64,000 nt of DNA from Pseudomonadota bacterium (GCA_031119395.1 JAVHYA010000007.1:1-64000); one strand, 5' to 3'; positions 16,995-25,726 are shown, counted from the first letter of the stretch. Numbers and translations are program-made. The notes: generated by a model not told the origin, from the sequence alone.

Positions 16995-17443
16995 GCGGCA
17001 CCTTTCCGATTCTTCTTCGTGATCTCGACCACGCCACGGTCGGCGTCCACGCGCACCCAGTCGCCGGTCTCGATGCATTCGAGCGGGTCGCGCTCGAAGT
17101 CGGTCATCGCGGGCGAGTGCGTGACCACGGCGCCCAGCGCCATCTTGGTCGTCATCTCGTTGAACAGGAACGCCGCGGGCGCCGAGTTCATGAGCCGCGT
17201 CATGTGGAACATGGCCGACCACCCCGAGGAGCCCTTGGCCCCCGGGAACACCAGCACCTTGCCCGCGAAGCTCTGCCCGCGCAACTCGTGCCGCGTCTCC
17301 ACGACCGTGCCGGTGCGCGGATCGATGCCGCCCCAGCCCGAGATGCGGTCGCGCGTGACCATCGCCTCGCCTTCCGACACGCCACCCACCACCTTGCGGC
17401 CGCGGATGACGAGGGTGTGTTCGGTTGTCACGGCGGCGCTCAT
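16991..17443 (-). CDS. Aconitase X (AcnX) small subunit, DUF126
   Basis: This is the swivelling small subunit of two-gene AcnX enzymes, 150 residues. It has RGRKVVGGVSEGEAMVTRDRISGWGGIDPRTG at the N-terminus, and GKVLVFPGAKGSSGWSAM in the middle, which corresponds to the conserved catalytic Ser/Gly loop. Characterised AcnX proteins dehydrate cis-3-hydroxy-L-proline or, in archaea, mevalonate 5-phosphate. Its ATG overlaps the stop of the large subunit (ATGA at 17440-17443), as expected for subunits made in equal amounts. Its own stop overlaps the start of the IlvD-type gene. Assignment to AcnX is firm; the substrate is not. Confidence 0.9.
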   Translation of the reverse strand: MSAAVTTEHTLVIRGRKVVGGVSEGEAMVTRDRISGWGGIDPRTGTVVETRHELRGQSFAGKVLVFPGAKGSSGWSAMFHMTRLMNSAPAAFLFNEMTTKMALGAVVTHSPAMTDFERDPLECIETGDWVRVDADRGVVEITKKNRKGAA

Positions 17444-18735
17444 GCGTAGGCTCCGTTCCATCGGCCGGTGCAGGCGGCGTCGATGCATTCGGCCGTGCTG
17501 CCGAACCAGGCCTGCACGCCCAGGATGGCGGGCAGGTAGTGCGCCTGCTTGGCGGAGTCGAGCGCGACGGTCCTCGTGCCCTTGGGCACGGCGCGGCTCA
17601 TGGCGGAGCAGCTGTCGCCCATGATGATGCCGCCCGCGTCCTCGATGATCTTCGTGTAGCCGTTGCGGTCGGCCAGCGCCTTGATGGCGCGTGGCGTGAA
17701 GATCCACAGTTCGCAGTCCGGATGGACCTTGCGGCCCTCGATGAGTTGCGCGGCCTCCCAGATCTGCTCGATGGTGTAGTGCGGGCAGCCCAGCATCACG
17801 TACTGCACCTCGGCGTCCCTGGCCGTGATGTTGATCTTCTCGTAGGTGGCGCGGCGCTCGGCCTCGCCGTAGCGCAGCACCTCCACCGGCGCCTTGCCGC
17901 CGAGCGCCTGTTCGAGGGTGAGCGCCTCGGGCGTGACGCCCGCGATGTGGTACATCTCCACGCCGCCGGAGGACGAGGCCGCCGCGCCGAAATGCTTGAG
18001 CCGCGGCAGGTTCGGCACCCGCGCGATGCCGCGCCGGCTGTGCACGACCGGCACGCGCTCCTGCACGTGCTCGCCGATGTAGTAGCCCAGCAGCCCCCAG
18101 TCCTGCACCGACTCGACCTCCACGTCGAGCTCGACCACGTGCGTGGCACGGCGGTTCTCGTCGAGGTGATAGCCCCAGTACGGGATGCGCCCGGTGAGCA
18201 TGGCGGCGCCGGTGCTCTCCCGGCCTTCGGTGTTGGTGCGTGCGCCCAGCACCGAGTTGCAGTACACGACCGCCGACGATTCCATCCATGCGCAGTGCTC
18301 GCCGCGCGTGGGGATGTTGCCGACCTGGTAGGGCGTGCAGGTGTTCATGATCTGCGCGCCCAGGCCGGCGGCGTGGCGCTCGCTCTTCTCGTAGAAGCGC
18401 ACGATCTCCTCGCTCACGCCCATGCGCTCGGGCTGGCCGGGATCGAAGCCCAGTTGCAGGTGGCTGGTGAAGACCTTGAACTTCGGGATCTCGACCGTCT
18501 CCTGGCTGTCGAGGCTGAATTCGGAGAACACCGCGTCCATGCCGCCGCCCTTGGCGAGTGCGAAGTCGCGCTGGAAGGGCGTGGTCGAGGTGATGGTGGC
18601 GCAGACGTTGCGCGTCTCGACCAGTCGCTGCGCACCCAGGGCTTCGCCATAGCGCACCAGCAGGTCCATCGCCTTCTGCACGGCCGGGCCGTCGCGGCCG
18701 TCGTGCATGGCTTTTTCTTCATCGCTCAGGTGCAT
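17440..18735 (-). CDS. Aconitase X (AcnX) large catalytic subunit, DUF521
   Basis: This large subunit has 431 residues, normal for the bacterial split form. Visible family features are MHLSDEEKAMHDGRDGPAVQKAMDLLV at the start, QIMNTCTPYQVGNIPTRGEHCAWMESSAVVYCNSVLGART (cluster-binding cysteines and the conserved GARTN loop), and PHYTIEQIWEAAQLIEG near the end. The enzyme is a hydro-lyase with an iron centre. In proteobacteria the tested activity is cis-3-hydroxy-L-proline dehydratase, but here the partner genes (IlvD-type dehydratase, FAD oxidoreductase, Bug receptors) differ from proline-pathway clusters I know, so another substrate is possible. The IclR gene lies upstream after 53 bases. Confidence 0.92.
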   Translation of the reverse strand: MHLSDEEKAMHDGRDGPAVQKAMDLLVRYGEALGAQRLVETRNVCATITSTTPFQRDFALAKGGGMDAVFSEFSLDSQETVEIPKFKVFTSHLQLGFDPGQPERMGVSEEIVRFYEKSERHAAGLGAQIMNTCTPYQVGNIPTRGEHCAWMESSAVVYCNSVLGARTNTEGRESTGAAMLTGRIPYWGYHLDENRRATHVVELDVEVESVQDWGLLGYYIGEHVQERVPVVHSRRGIARVPNLPRLKHFGAAASSSGGVEMYHIAGVTPEALTLEQALGGKAPVEVLRYGEAERRATYEKINITARDAEVQYVMLGCPHYTIEQIWEAAQLIEGRKVHPDCELWIFTPRAIKALADRNGYTKIIEDAGGIIMGDSCSAMSRAVPKGTRTVALDSAKQAHYLPAILGVQAWFGSTAECIDAACTGRWNGAYA

Positions 18736-18788
18736 GACCTGTGTCTCCGTTCTTCCGTCGTCATGGGGAATGGACCCCGGCCGGGCGG

Positions 18789-19634
18789 CTAGCCCGGCGA
18801 GGGCGTGGGTACGTGGCCGCCGATGTCGCGCGCGATGCTCAGCGCGATGTCGTGCAGGCGCGGCGCGAGTTCGTTGCGCAGGCGTTCCTCGGTGAACACG
18901 AAGGCAGCGCCGCCGCCGTTGAGCGCCATCACCTCGCCGTCGGGCCCGATCAGCGGCACCGACACCGAATTGATCTCGCGGTGGAACTCGCCGAGCGAGA
19001 GGCAATAGCCCAGCCGCTTCGATTCGCCGATGGCGCGGTTCATGGCGGGCGCGATGCCGTCCCACTCGGGGCCGCGCAGGAGGCGCATCGAATCGACGAG
19101 CTGGTTGCGCTGCGCCTCGGGCAGCGCCGAGAGGTACGCGCGGCCGAGCGCCGAGTTGGCCAGGGGCGCGCGCGAGCCGACGTCCAGCCGCGCCGAGAGC
19201 ATCGACGAGCGCGGGCGGCAGGCTTCGATCAGCACCATCTCCATGCCGTCGCGCACGGCCAGGTAGACCGAGGCGCCGACCTCCTCCGCCATCGCCTGCA
19301 TGCTGGGCCGCGCGGCGGCGCGCACGTCGAGGCTGCCCAGGAACACGCGCGACAGCGACACCACGCCCGGGCCCAGCATGAAGCGGTCGGGCGCCTGCGC
19401 CGGCTTGAGCATGCCCAGCGAGAGCAGCGTGGCGACCAGCCGGTTGACGGTGGCGCGCGGGATGCCGGTCATGCGCGCCAGGTCGGCGTGGCCCAGCACG
19501 GGCCGGTCCTCGCTGAAGCAGCGCAGCACCGAGATGCCGCGCTCCAGCGCACTCACGGTGTCGGCGCGCTCGCCGCGCGCATCGGCCTGCCGTTCGGCAG
19601 CAGGAGAGGAGGTGTCGTTCTTTTCGGTGGACAT
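18789..19634 (-). CDS. IclR family transcriptional regulator
   Basis: The product has 281 residues from the ATG at 19634, which has GAAGGG upstream; an in-frame ATG at 19712 would add 26 residues. The N-terminal winged helix is seen as TVSALERGISVLRCFSEDRP ... ARMTGIPRATVNRLVATL. The C-terminal effector domain contains LAVRDGMEMVLIE, SALGRAYLSALP and LGEFHREINSVSVPL, the last being the typical ligand pocket region. IclR proteins control aromatic and organic-acid catabolism and bind small carboxylates. It lies between the AcnX genes and the FAD oxidoreductase gene on the same strand, so it is the likely regulator of both and of the divergent Bug genes. Confidence 0.92.
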   Translation of the reverse strand: MSTEKNDTSSPAAERQADARGERADTVSALERGISVLRCFSEDRPVLGHADLARMTGIPRATVNRLVATLLSLGMLKPAQAPDRFMLGPGVVSLSRVFLGSLDVRAAARPSMQAMAEEVGASVYLAVRDGMEMVLIEACRPRSSMLSARLDVGSRAPLANSALGRAYLSALPEAQRNQLVDSMRLLRGPEWDGIAPAMNRAIGESKRLGYCLSLGEFHREINSVSVPLIGPDGEVMALNGGGAAFVFTEERLRNELAPRLHDIALSIARDIGGHVPTPSPG

Positions 19635-19739
19635 GGCGCAACCCTTCGCAGGACTCTCGGGATCTGGAGTTGCGAATGTAGAGGCTCGCGGGCGCAGGGT
19701 CGGCGTGTGCATGGCGACGCAGCGTGGCGTGCAGGCTCG

Positions 19740-21194
19740 TCAGGCCCCGGTCTCGGCCATGGCGGGCGAAGGCGCCGCGCCCCGGCCTTCGCCTGCGCGC
19801 AGGTACACGCCCTGCGCCAGCAGCGCGGACTGCAATGCGCCGACGTCGACGGAGCGCGGCGCGATGCCGCCGCGAGAGGCGAGCGCTGCGGCCACGCCGG
19901 CGGCCTGGCCGGTGATCCAGCACTGCGGGATCTCGCGCATGAAGCCGTGCGAATTGCGGTCGCAGGAGATGTGGCGCCCGCAGGCCAGCAGGCCGTCGAG
20001 CTGCTTGGGCACCAGGGCGCCGTAGGGGATGGAGATGTTCGGGAACTTGGGCGACACGGCGGGCGACACGCCGATCTCGTCGGCCAGCGGCACGCCGTCG
20101 GGCCACTGGCTGCGCAGCACCGAGCCCACGCCGACGAGACGGCGTGCATGGCGCACGCCGATCTGCGGCGCGCTCAGCATCAGGTACGCGTTCTCGAAAC
20201 CCGGCGCATGGGCGCGGAAGTAGTCCAGGTGCGCGGCCATCGCGCGGTGCGAGCGCACCTCCACGGCGGTGAGGTCATCCACGTCGAGCGCCGAGTAGCC
20301 CGACTGGCGCGGCCCCATGAAGAGTGCCACGTCGTTGCGCCAGGAGACGAAGGGCCGCTCGAACAGGCCGCACTGCTCGCGACCGCCCGCCATGAAGGCG
20401 CTGAAGGCCTCGGGCTGGCCGGCCTTGAACTCGATCCAGCGGTTCATGTCCACGCCGCCGAAGAGCCAGGAGGTGTTCATGCAGTGATGCACGTCGGCCT
20501 CCTCGATGTCGTTCACGTACTCGGCACCCGCGCGGGCGAACAGGTCGCCGTCGCCGGTGGCGTCCACCACCACGTCGGCCATGATGGCCATGCGCCCTTC
20601 CTTGCTCTCGAACACCACGCCCTTCACCGCGCCGTCCTGCACGATGGGGATGGCGGCCCACGAGTGGTAGATGAGCTTGACCTGGCGTTCCAGCACGATC
20701 TCCTGCGACAGGAGCTTGAGCCGCTCGGGGTCGATGGTGGGCGACCAGGTGACGACGCCGTGGTAGGCCGCGGTGCGCTGCGACCAGTGCGCGGCCTTGG
20801 CCGCGTCCTGCGAGCCCCAGTCCTCGCGCGCCGGGCCGGCGATGGCCTCGGCCGGCAGGCGGTCGAACAGCTCTTCGGCGAAGCCGCGGATCACCAGCTG
20901 GCCTTCCCAGTCGGTCATGCGGTCGATCCAGATGACCAGGCCCCCGGTCGACAGGCCACCCAGGTGGTTGTAGCGCTCCAGCAGCGCCACGTCGGCGCCC
21001 GCCCGCGCTGCGGCAGCGGCGGCGGCGGTGCCCGAGGGGCCCCCGCCCACCACCAGCACACCGCAGCGGTGATAGACCGGAATGTGCTTGCCGGGTTCGG
21101 CCCAGGTGCCATGGTCAGCCCGCTTGACGCGGCTGTCGCGGTCGAAGATGTCGGAGGTCAGGATGCGCTCGTCGGTGCGGACGACAGTTTTCAT
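19740..21194 (-). CDS. FAD-dependent oxidoreductase (FAD_oxidored family)
   Basis: This flavoprotein has 484 residues from the ATG at 21194. The dinucleotide-binding motif VLVVGGGPSGTAAAAAAARAGADVALLE lies near residues 45-72, followed by HLGGLSTGG. A second FAD contact is seen as ADVVVDATGDGDLFARAGA, and the end has ISCDRNSHGFMREIP and ITGQAAGVAAALA. Relatives occur beside Bug receptors and dehydratases in Burkholderiales, but their substrates are mostly untested. A longer start at 21245 would add 17 residues and reach into the AT-rich promoter region. Divergent from the tandem Bug genes across a 153-base spacer; probably oxidises the pathway substrate. Confidence 0.88.
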   Translation of the reverse strand: MKTVVRTDERILTSDIFDRDSRVKRADHGTWAEPGKHIPVYHRCGVLVVGGGPSGTAAAAAAARAGADVALLERYNHLGGLSTGGLVIWIDRMTDWEGQLVIRGFAEELFDRLPAEAIAGPAREDWGSQDAAKAAHWSQRTAAYHGVVTWSPTIDPERLKLLSQEIVLERQVKLIYHSWAAIPIVQDGAVKGVVFESKEGRMAIMADVVVDATGDGDLFARAGAEYVNDIEEADVHHCMNTSWLFGGVDMNRWIEFKAGQPEAFSAFMAGGREQCGLFERPFVSWRNDVALFMGPRQSGYSALDVDDLTAVEVRSHRAMAAHLDYFRAHAPGFENAYLMLSAPQIGVRHARRLVGVGSVLRSQWPDGVPLADEIGVSPAVSPKFPNISIPYGALVPKQLDGLLACGRHISCDRNSHGFMREIPQCWITGQAAGVAAALASRGGIAPRSVDVGALQSALLAQGVYLRAGEGRGAAPSPAMAETGA

Positions 21195-21254
21195 GAACGG
21201 GTCTTTGCAGGGCAGGTTTACTCGTATTTTGAGTTCATCTTCCATTTTGTCAAA

Positions 21255-21295
21255 CCATATAGGGGATATTTCGGGGTATTCCCTAGCCGCTATGG
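21255..21295. promoter_or_regulatory. Divergent promoter with inverted repeat, possible IclR operator
   Basis: The spacer 21195-21347 is markedly AT-rich against its surroundings. It holds CCATATAG (21255-21262) and CTATGG (21290-21295) as an interrupted inverted repeat, with GGGGATATTTCGGGGTATTCCC, itself partly symmetrical, between them. The position between two operons of one cluster fits a shared operator for the IclR protein. This is inference from symmetry only. Confidence 0.45.
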
Positions 21296-21347
21296 ATTTT
21301 TATGGTTTTGAAGATCACTATTGGAGCTGCAATCAACGGAGACATCG

Positions 21348-22343
21348 ATGAAGAAAGCTCGCGGCACCCGCCGCGCCTTCGGCTCGTTCGTGGGCGCCGC
21401 CGTCCTGGTGGGCCTGGCGCCCCTGGCCTCGGCGCAGGACTTCCCGGCGCGTGGCAAGCCCATCCGGATCGTCGTGGGCTTCACGCCCGGCGGCGGCACC
21501 GACGCGCAGGCGCGCATCGTTGCGCAGAAGCTCGGCGAGGTGCTCAACGCCAGCGTGATCGTCGACAACAAGCCCGGCGCGAGCACCATGCTGGCGGCCA
21601 ACGAGGTGTCGCGCGCCCAGCCCGACGGCTACACGCTGCTGTACGCGCCCTCCTCCACCATGGCGCAGAACCCGCACACCTTCGCGCAGGTGCCCTATGA
21701 CCCCTTCAAGGACTTCACCGCCATCTCGATGGGCGGGCGCGGGCCGCTGGTGCTGTCGCTGAGCACCAGCGTGCCGGTGAAGAACGTGAAGGAACTGGTG
21801 GCCTACGTGAAGTCGCACCCGGGCCAGGTGAGCTATGCCTCGTTCGGCGCGGGCACCTCCTCGCACATCTACGGCGAGGCCTTCGTGAAGAAGACCGGCA
21901 TCGATGCGACCCACATACCGTACAAGGGTGGTTCCGACGCGGCCAAGGACCTGATCGGCGGGCGCGTGCAGTACATGTTCGACTCGGCCTCCTCGGCCAT
22001 CATCACCGCCTCCACCGGCAAGGTGAAGATCCTCGCCGTGGCCTCCCAGGCGCGCATTCCCGCGTTGCCCGACGTGCCCACCTTCGCCGAGCAGGGCTAC
22101 GCCGGGCTCGACCTGCCGAGCTGGCTGGGCTTCTACGGCCCGGCGCGCATGCCGGCGCCGGTGGTGGACAAGCTCAACGCCGCGCTCGCCAAGGTGCTGG
22201 CGATGCCGCAGGTGCAGGAGTTCTATCGCAACGGCGGCTACGAGGCCGGCTCCACCACGCCGGCCGAGTTCGCGAGCATCACCCGCTCGACCTACGACAG
22301 CTGGGGCGCGATGGTGCAGCAGGTCGGGCTGGTCAAGCAATGA
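21348..22343 (+). CDS. Bug family substrate-binding protein, first of a tandem pair
   Basis: This periplasmic receptor has 331 residues from the ATG at 21348, which has ACGGAGA upstream. It has a Sec signal (GSFVGAAVLVGLAPLASAQ) and the family signature GKPIRIVVGFTPGGGTDAQAR, then QPDGYTLLYAPSS and YDPFKDFTAIS. It overlaps the next Bug gene by ATGA. The two proteins are clearly similar along their length (shared PSWLGFYGPARMP, SYASFGAGTSSHIYGEAF and STYDSWG/STYDQWG), so they arose by tandem duplication. Transcribed divergently from the FAD oxidoreductase. The membrane components TctA/TctB are not nearby. Confidence 0.93.
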   Translation: MKKARGTRRAFGSFVGAAVLVGLAPLASAQDFPARGKPIRIVVGFTPGGGTDAQARIVAQKLGEVLNASVIVDNKPGASTMLAANEVSRAQPDGYTLLYAPSSTMAQNPHTFAQVPYDPFKDFTAISMGGRGPLVLSLSTSVPVKNVKELVAYVKSHPGQVSYASFGAGTSSHIYGEAFVKKTGIDATHIPYKGGSDAAKDLIGGRVQYMFDSASSAIITASTGKVKILAVASQARIPALPDVPTFAEQGYAGLDLPSWLGFYGPARMPAPVVDKLNAALAKVLAMPQVQEFYRNGGYEAGSTTPAEFASITRSTYDSWGAMVQQVGLVKQ

Positions 22344-23362
22344 GCGGCATGCAGACCTCGTCCTCGTCCCCCTGGCGCCAGCGACGCCTGGTCGCCGCCT
22401 GGCTCGCGCTGGGGGCCGCGGGCCCGCTGTTGCCGGCGCATGCCGCTGCGCCCTTTCCGGACAAGGGCCGCACCATCCGCATCGTGCTGGGCCTGGCGCC
22501 CGGCGGCGCCTCGGACGCCCAGGCACGCTTCGTCGCAACCAAGCTCGGCGAGGTGCTGCAGACGCCGGTGATCGTGGAGAACCGGCCGGGCGCCAGCTTC
22601 ATCCTCGCGACCGAGGAGGTGATCCGCTCCGCGCCCGACGGCTACACCTTGATGTACGCGCCCTCCTCCGTGGTGGCGCAGAACCCGCAGACGCTGGCGC
22701 AGGTGCGCTACGACCCGTTCAAGGACCTCACGCCGATCTCGCTCGGCGCGCGCGGCCCGCTGGTGCTGACCGTGCACGCGAGCGTGCCGGCGCGCACGGT
22801 GCAGGAGCTGGTGGCGTACATCAAGGCCAACCCGGGGAAGATGAGCTATGCCTCCTTCGGCACCGGCACCTCCTCGCACATCTACGGCGAGGCCTTCGCG
22901 CGGCAGGCCGGGCTGGACGTGGTGCACGTGCCCTACAAGGGCGGCGCCGACGCGGCCAAGGACTTCCTCGCGGGCCGCGTGCAGTACTACTTCGACGCGG
23001 CGCCCAACGCCATCCAGAACACGGCCACCGGCAAGGTGCGCATGCTGGCGGTGGCCGCACCGAAGCGCAGCCCGATGCTGCCCGACGTGCCCACCATGGG
23101 CGAACAGGGCGTGAGCGGGGTCGACATGCCCAGCTGGCTGGGCTTCTACGGCCCGGCGCGCATGCCGGTGCCGGTGGTCGAGAAGCTCAACGCCGCGCTG
23201 GCGCAGGTGCTGGCGATGCCGGCCACGCGCGAGTTCTTCCGCCAGGGCGCCTACGAGGCCGAATCGTCCAGCCCCAAGCAGTTGGCCGACCTGACGCGCT
23301 CGACCTACGACCAGTGGGGCGACATCATCCGCAAGCTGGGGCTGGTGAAGCAGCAGCAATAG
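22340..23362 (+). CDS. Bug family substrate-binding protein, second of a tandem pair
   Basis: This paralogue of the preceding receptor has 340 residues. The signal peptide is longer and basic at the front (WRQRRLVAAWLALGAAGPLLPAHA). The ligand loop reads RIVLGLAPGGASDAQAR; most of the rest parallels its neighbour. Differences in the ligand loop (LGLAPGGAS against VGFTPGGGT) suggest the pair may bind different but related ligands. The ATG overlaps the upstream stop. An ATG three codons later is also possible. The hydrolase gene converges on it with a 15-base gap. Confidence 0.92.
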   Translation: MSGMQTSSSSPWRQRRLVAAWLALGAAGPLLPAHAAAPFPDKGRTIRIVLGLAPGGASDAQARFVATKLGEVLQTPVIVENRPGASFILATEEVIRSAPDGYTLMYAPSSVVAQNPQTLAQVRYDPFKDLTPISLGARGPLVLTVHASVPARTVQELVAYIKANPGKMSYASFGTGTSSHIYGEAFARQAGLDVVHVPYKGGADAAKDFLAGRVQYYFDAAPNAIQNTATGKVRMLAVAAPKRSPMLPDVPTMGEQGVSGVDMPSWLGFYGPARMPVPVVEKLNAALAQVLAMPATREFFRQGAYEAESSSPKQLADLTRSTYDQWGDIIRKLGLVKQQQ

Positions 23363-23377
23363 CGGTCGCGGCGGGAC

Positions 23378-24283
23378 TCAGCGGATGAAGGCCGCGAGCC
23401 GCGCGTTGACCTCGTCGGCGCGCTCGTACTGCGCCCAGTGGCCGGCGCCGTCGATCAGCTCGCCATGCCGCAGCGCATGGCCGGCCGTGAGCGCGGACAG
23501 CAGCGGCCGCGGATCGCCCGTGACGTCGAACTCCCCCCAGGCCAGCCACTGCGGCACGCCCCGCGCATCCAACACGTCGAGCGCGGCCTGAAGGCCGCCC
23601 GCGAGGGAGGACTCTTTGCTGCGAAAGCGCGTGCCGTGGCAGGCGATGTCGTGGATCTCGAAGGCCAGTGCATCGAGCGCCGATTCGTCGTGCAGCATCA
23701 GCGCCATCAGGTTGTGACGCAGCGCGGCGCGTTCGGCCGCCCGGTCGGGTGCGGCGCGCCAGTTGACCATCTCCACCGTCAGCCGGCGCAGCGTCGCATG
23801 GCCGCCGGAGCCGAGCAGCGCCAGCCGGTCGACGTGTCCGCGCCGCACCGCCAGCCGCGCGGCGACCAGTCCGCCGAAGGAGAAGCCGCCCAGCACGATC
23901 GGCGTGCCGTGGCCCACGAGTTCGTCCAGCGTGCCCTGCAGCGCGGCGAGCAGCGGGCCCAGGGCGTCCTCGCCGGGCTGCGGCGTGGGCGGTGTGGCCG
24001 ACTGGTGGTAGCCGGGCAGGTCGGGCAGCCACAGCGTGTGGCGGGCCGAGAGCGCCTCGATGTTGCGCAGCCAGTGCATCCAGCTGCCGTGGCCGCCGTG
24101 CAGCAGCACCACCGGCGGCGTGGGCGCGGCCTCGGGGCCGAAGCGCCGCCAGCGCACGCGCGTGCCGGCATGCTCGCGGTCGAAGACCGTGGCCAGCCCC
24201 TCGATGCGGGCGATCTGCGCCCGCGCCAGCGGGTCGGCATCGGCAGGGAACCAGGAGGAATCGTCGGGAAGCGGCAAGGACAT
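23378..24283 (-). CDS. Alpha/beta hydrolase
   Basis: This is an alpha/beta-fold hydrolase of 301 residues. The oxyanion region is VVLLHGGHGSWMHWLRN. The nucleophile elbow is GGFSFGGLVA, with Ser in G-F-S-F-G. The acid is probably the Asp in LAWGEFDVTGDP, and the catalytic His is in IDGAGHWAQYE near the C-terminus. No signal peptide is seen, so it is cytoplasmic. The start at 24283 has AAGGA-type spacing upstream (CCGCTTCCCGACG is less clear). It faces the Bug pair and may belong with the organic-acid cluster, for example as an ester or lactone hydrolase, but it also resembles the C-C hydrolases of aromatic pathways. Substrate unknown. Confidence 0.85.
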   Translation of the reverse strand: MSLPLPDDSSWFPADADPLARAQIARIEGLATVFDREHAGTRVRWRRFGPEAAPTPPVVLLHGGHGSWMHWLRNIEALSARHTLWLPDLPGYHQSATPPTPQPGEDALGPLLAALQGTLDELVGHGTPIVLGGFSFGGLVAARLAVRRGHVDRLALLGSGGHATLRRLTVEMVNWRAAPDRAAERAALRHNLMALMLHDESALDALAFEIHDIACHGTRFRSKESSLAGGLQAALDVLDARGVPQWLAWGEFDVTGDPRPLLSALTAGHALRHGELIDGAGHWAQYERADEVNARLAAFIR

Positions 24284-24448
24284 GGCCGCATTGTGGCCAC
24301 GCGCTCGCGGCCGGCACGGCCAGGGGGCTTCGGCCTCGTCCGACGGGCGGGACCGGCAGGCGCGACCCGCTTTCCGGGACAATCGCCGGGGTCGCGGGTC
24401 GCCCTCGGGCGCCCGGCCCGACTTCTCCGTTTCCTCTCCCAGCGATCG

Positions 24449-24913
24449 ATGACGCAAGACCACCCGGACACCCGCCCACCCTCCCTGGCCGACCTCGAGG
24501 CACGCATCCAGCGGCTCACCCGTGCGCGCGAGGCGCTCGCCGCCCAGCGCGTCACGGCGCGCGAGGAGGAACTGAAGGTGCTGGCCGACGCCTTCGCGCG
24601 CAAGCTGCAGGCGGGCGGCTTTTCCATCCAGGAAGGCATTGCCGCCCTGCGGCCCTATGCCAGGAACCGGCTGCAGGACGCCCCGGCGGCAGCGCCGGCC
24701 ATGCCCTCGCCGCGCGGCCGCGAGCCCGCGCGCGGCGCCAGCGGCGAGGATCTGCGCGAGCATGCGCGGCGCGTGCTGGGCGGCGAGGCGTCCTCCTGGC
24801 TGCGGCGCCCGCACCCGCTCCTGGGTGGCCAGACGCCGCAGCAGATGGCTGCCACGCCCCAGGGCCTGGACAAGGTGCACGCGCTGCTCGCGGCCTACGC
24901 CCGCGGGGCGTGA
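24449..24913 (+). CDS. Coiled-coil protein with ParS/MbcA-like (DUF2384) C-terminus
   Basis: The product has 154 residues. Residues about 10-70 are a charged helical region (LADLEARIQRLTRAREALAA..., then an H-NS-like KLQAGGFSIQEGIAAL). The last 45 residues read SSWLRRPHPLLGGQTPQQMAATPQGLDKVHALLAAY, which follows the pattern W...P.P.LGG.TP...L.T..G...V..LL of the antitoxin/RES-toxin-binding domain DUF2384. No RES toxin gene lies next to it. Instead a sirtuin gene follows after 30 bases on the same strand, and sirtuins, like RES toxins, use NAD. The Xre DNA-binding domain that usually precedes DUF2384 is absent. The ATG at 24449 is supported by frame; no strong ribosome site is seen. Function unknown. 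Confidence 0.7.
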   Translation: MTQDHPDTRPPSLADLEARIQRLTRAREALAAQRVTAREEELKVLADAFARKLQAGGFSIQEGIAALRPYARNRLQDAPAAAPAMPSPRGREPARGASGEDLREHARRVLGGEASSWLRRPHPLLGGQTPQQMAATPQGLDKVHALLAAYARGA

Positions 24914-24943
24914 CCATGGCGCGCGCCGGCCGAGCGTGAACGC

Positions 24944-25726
24944 ATGAGCGGCGAGCCCGCCCCGCTGCCGCCCGGCCTGCTGGCCGGCGCACGCGCGGCG
25001 CGCCGCGTCGTCGTGCTCACGGGCGCCGGCATGTCCAGCGAGAGCGGCATCCCCACCTTCCGCGACAAGGTGTCGGGCCTGTGGGCGCGCTGGCGGCCCG
25101 AGGACCTGGCCACGCCCGACGCCTTTGCGCGCCAGCCCGCCGTGGTGTGGGCCTGGTACGAGGCGCGGCGGCGGCAGGTGGCACGCGCACAGCCCAACGC
25201 GGGACACCGCGCCCTGCGCGAACTGGCCGCGCTGCCGCAGGTGCAGGCGCTGGCCGTCGTGACGCAGAACGTCGACGACCTGCACGAGCGGGCCGGCTCG
25301 ACCGAGGTGCTGCACCTGCACGGCAGCCTGTTCGCGCCGCGCTGCTTCGACTGCGCCCACCCCTTCGCGCTGCCGGCCGACGAGAGGGCCGACGCGCCCG
25401 AGGCGGCGTCGCTGCCGCCGCCGCGCTGCACCCGCTGCGGCGGCCCGGTGCGGCCCGGCGTGGTGTGGTTCGGCGAGGCGCTGCCCGAGGCGCCGTGGCG
25501 CGCTGCGCTGGCCCGGGTCGCGGTGGCCGACCTGGTGCTGGTGGTCGGCACCTCGGGGCTGGTCTATCCGGCCGCCAGCCTGCCCGACACCGCGCGCCAG
25601 CACGGCGCGCAGGTGGTCATCCTCAACCCCGATGCCGATGCGCGGGGCGCGCCGGGCGACATCGTGTGGCAGACCACGGCGGCGGCCGGCCTGCCCGCGC
25701 TGGTGGCCGCGTTGCGGGCCGGCTGA
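24944..25726 (+). CDS. cobB: NAD-dependent protein deacylase, sirtuin (CobB type)
   Basis: Sirtuins remove acyl groups from lysines using NAD. The product has 260 residues. It shows TGAGMSSESGIPTFR (NAD binding), TQNVDDLHERAG, the catalytic His126 in LHLHGSLF, and four zinc cysteines at C134, C137, C162 and C165. Y72-x-x-R75 in WYEARRRQ matches the Tyr/Arg pair that marks class III enzymes such as SIRT5 and E. coli CobB, so desuccinylase or demalonylase activity is likely as well as deacetylation. It is cytoplasmic. It follows the ParS/MbcA-like gene closely and may be co-transcribed with it. Confidence 0.92.
   Translation: MSGEPAPLPPGLLAGARAARRVVVLTGAGMSSESGIPTFRDKVSGLWARWRPEDLATPDAFARQPAVVWAWYEARRRQVARAQPNAGHRALRELAALPQVQALAVVTQNVDDLHERAGSTEVLHLHGSLFAPRCFDCAHPFALPADERADAPEAASLPPPRCTRCGGPVRPGVVWFGEALPEAPWRAALARVAVADLVLVVGTSGLVYPAASLPDTARQHGAQVVILNPDADARGAPGDIVWQTTAAAGLPALVAALRAG

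Noticed and set aside
13944..17624. A 1226-codon open frame on the plus strand
   Set aside because: It is the antisense frame of the Bug, porin, dehydratase and AcnX genes, which have clear family motifs on the minus strand.
24449..24913. A classical RES-type toxin-antitoxin locus
   Set aside because: The protein resembles the antitoxin's C-terminal domain, but no RES toxin gene and no Xre DNA-binding domain are adjacent.
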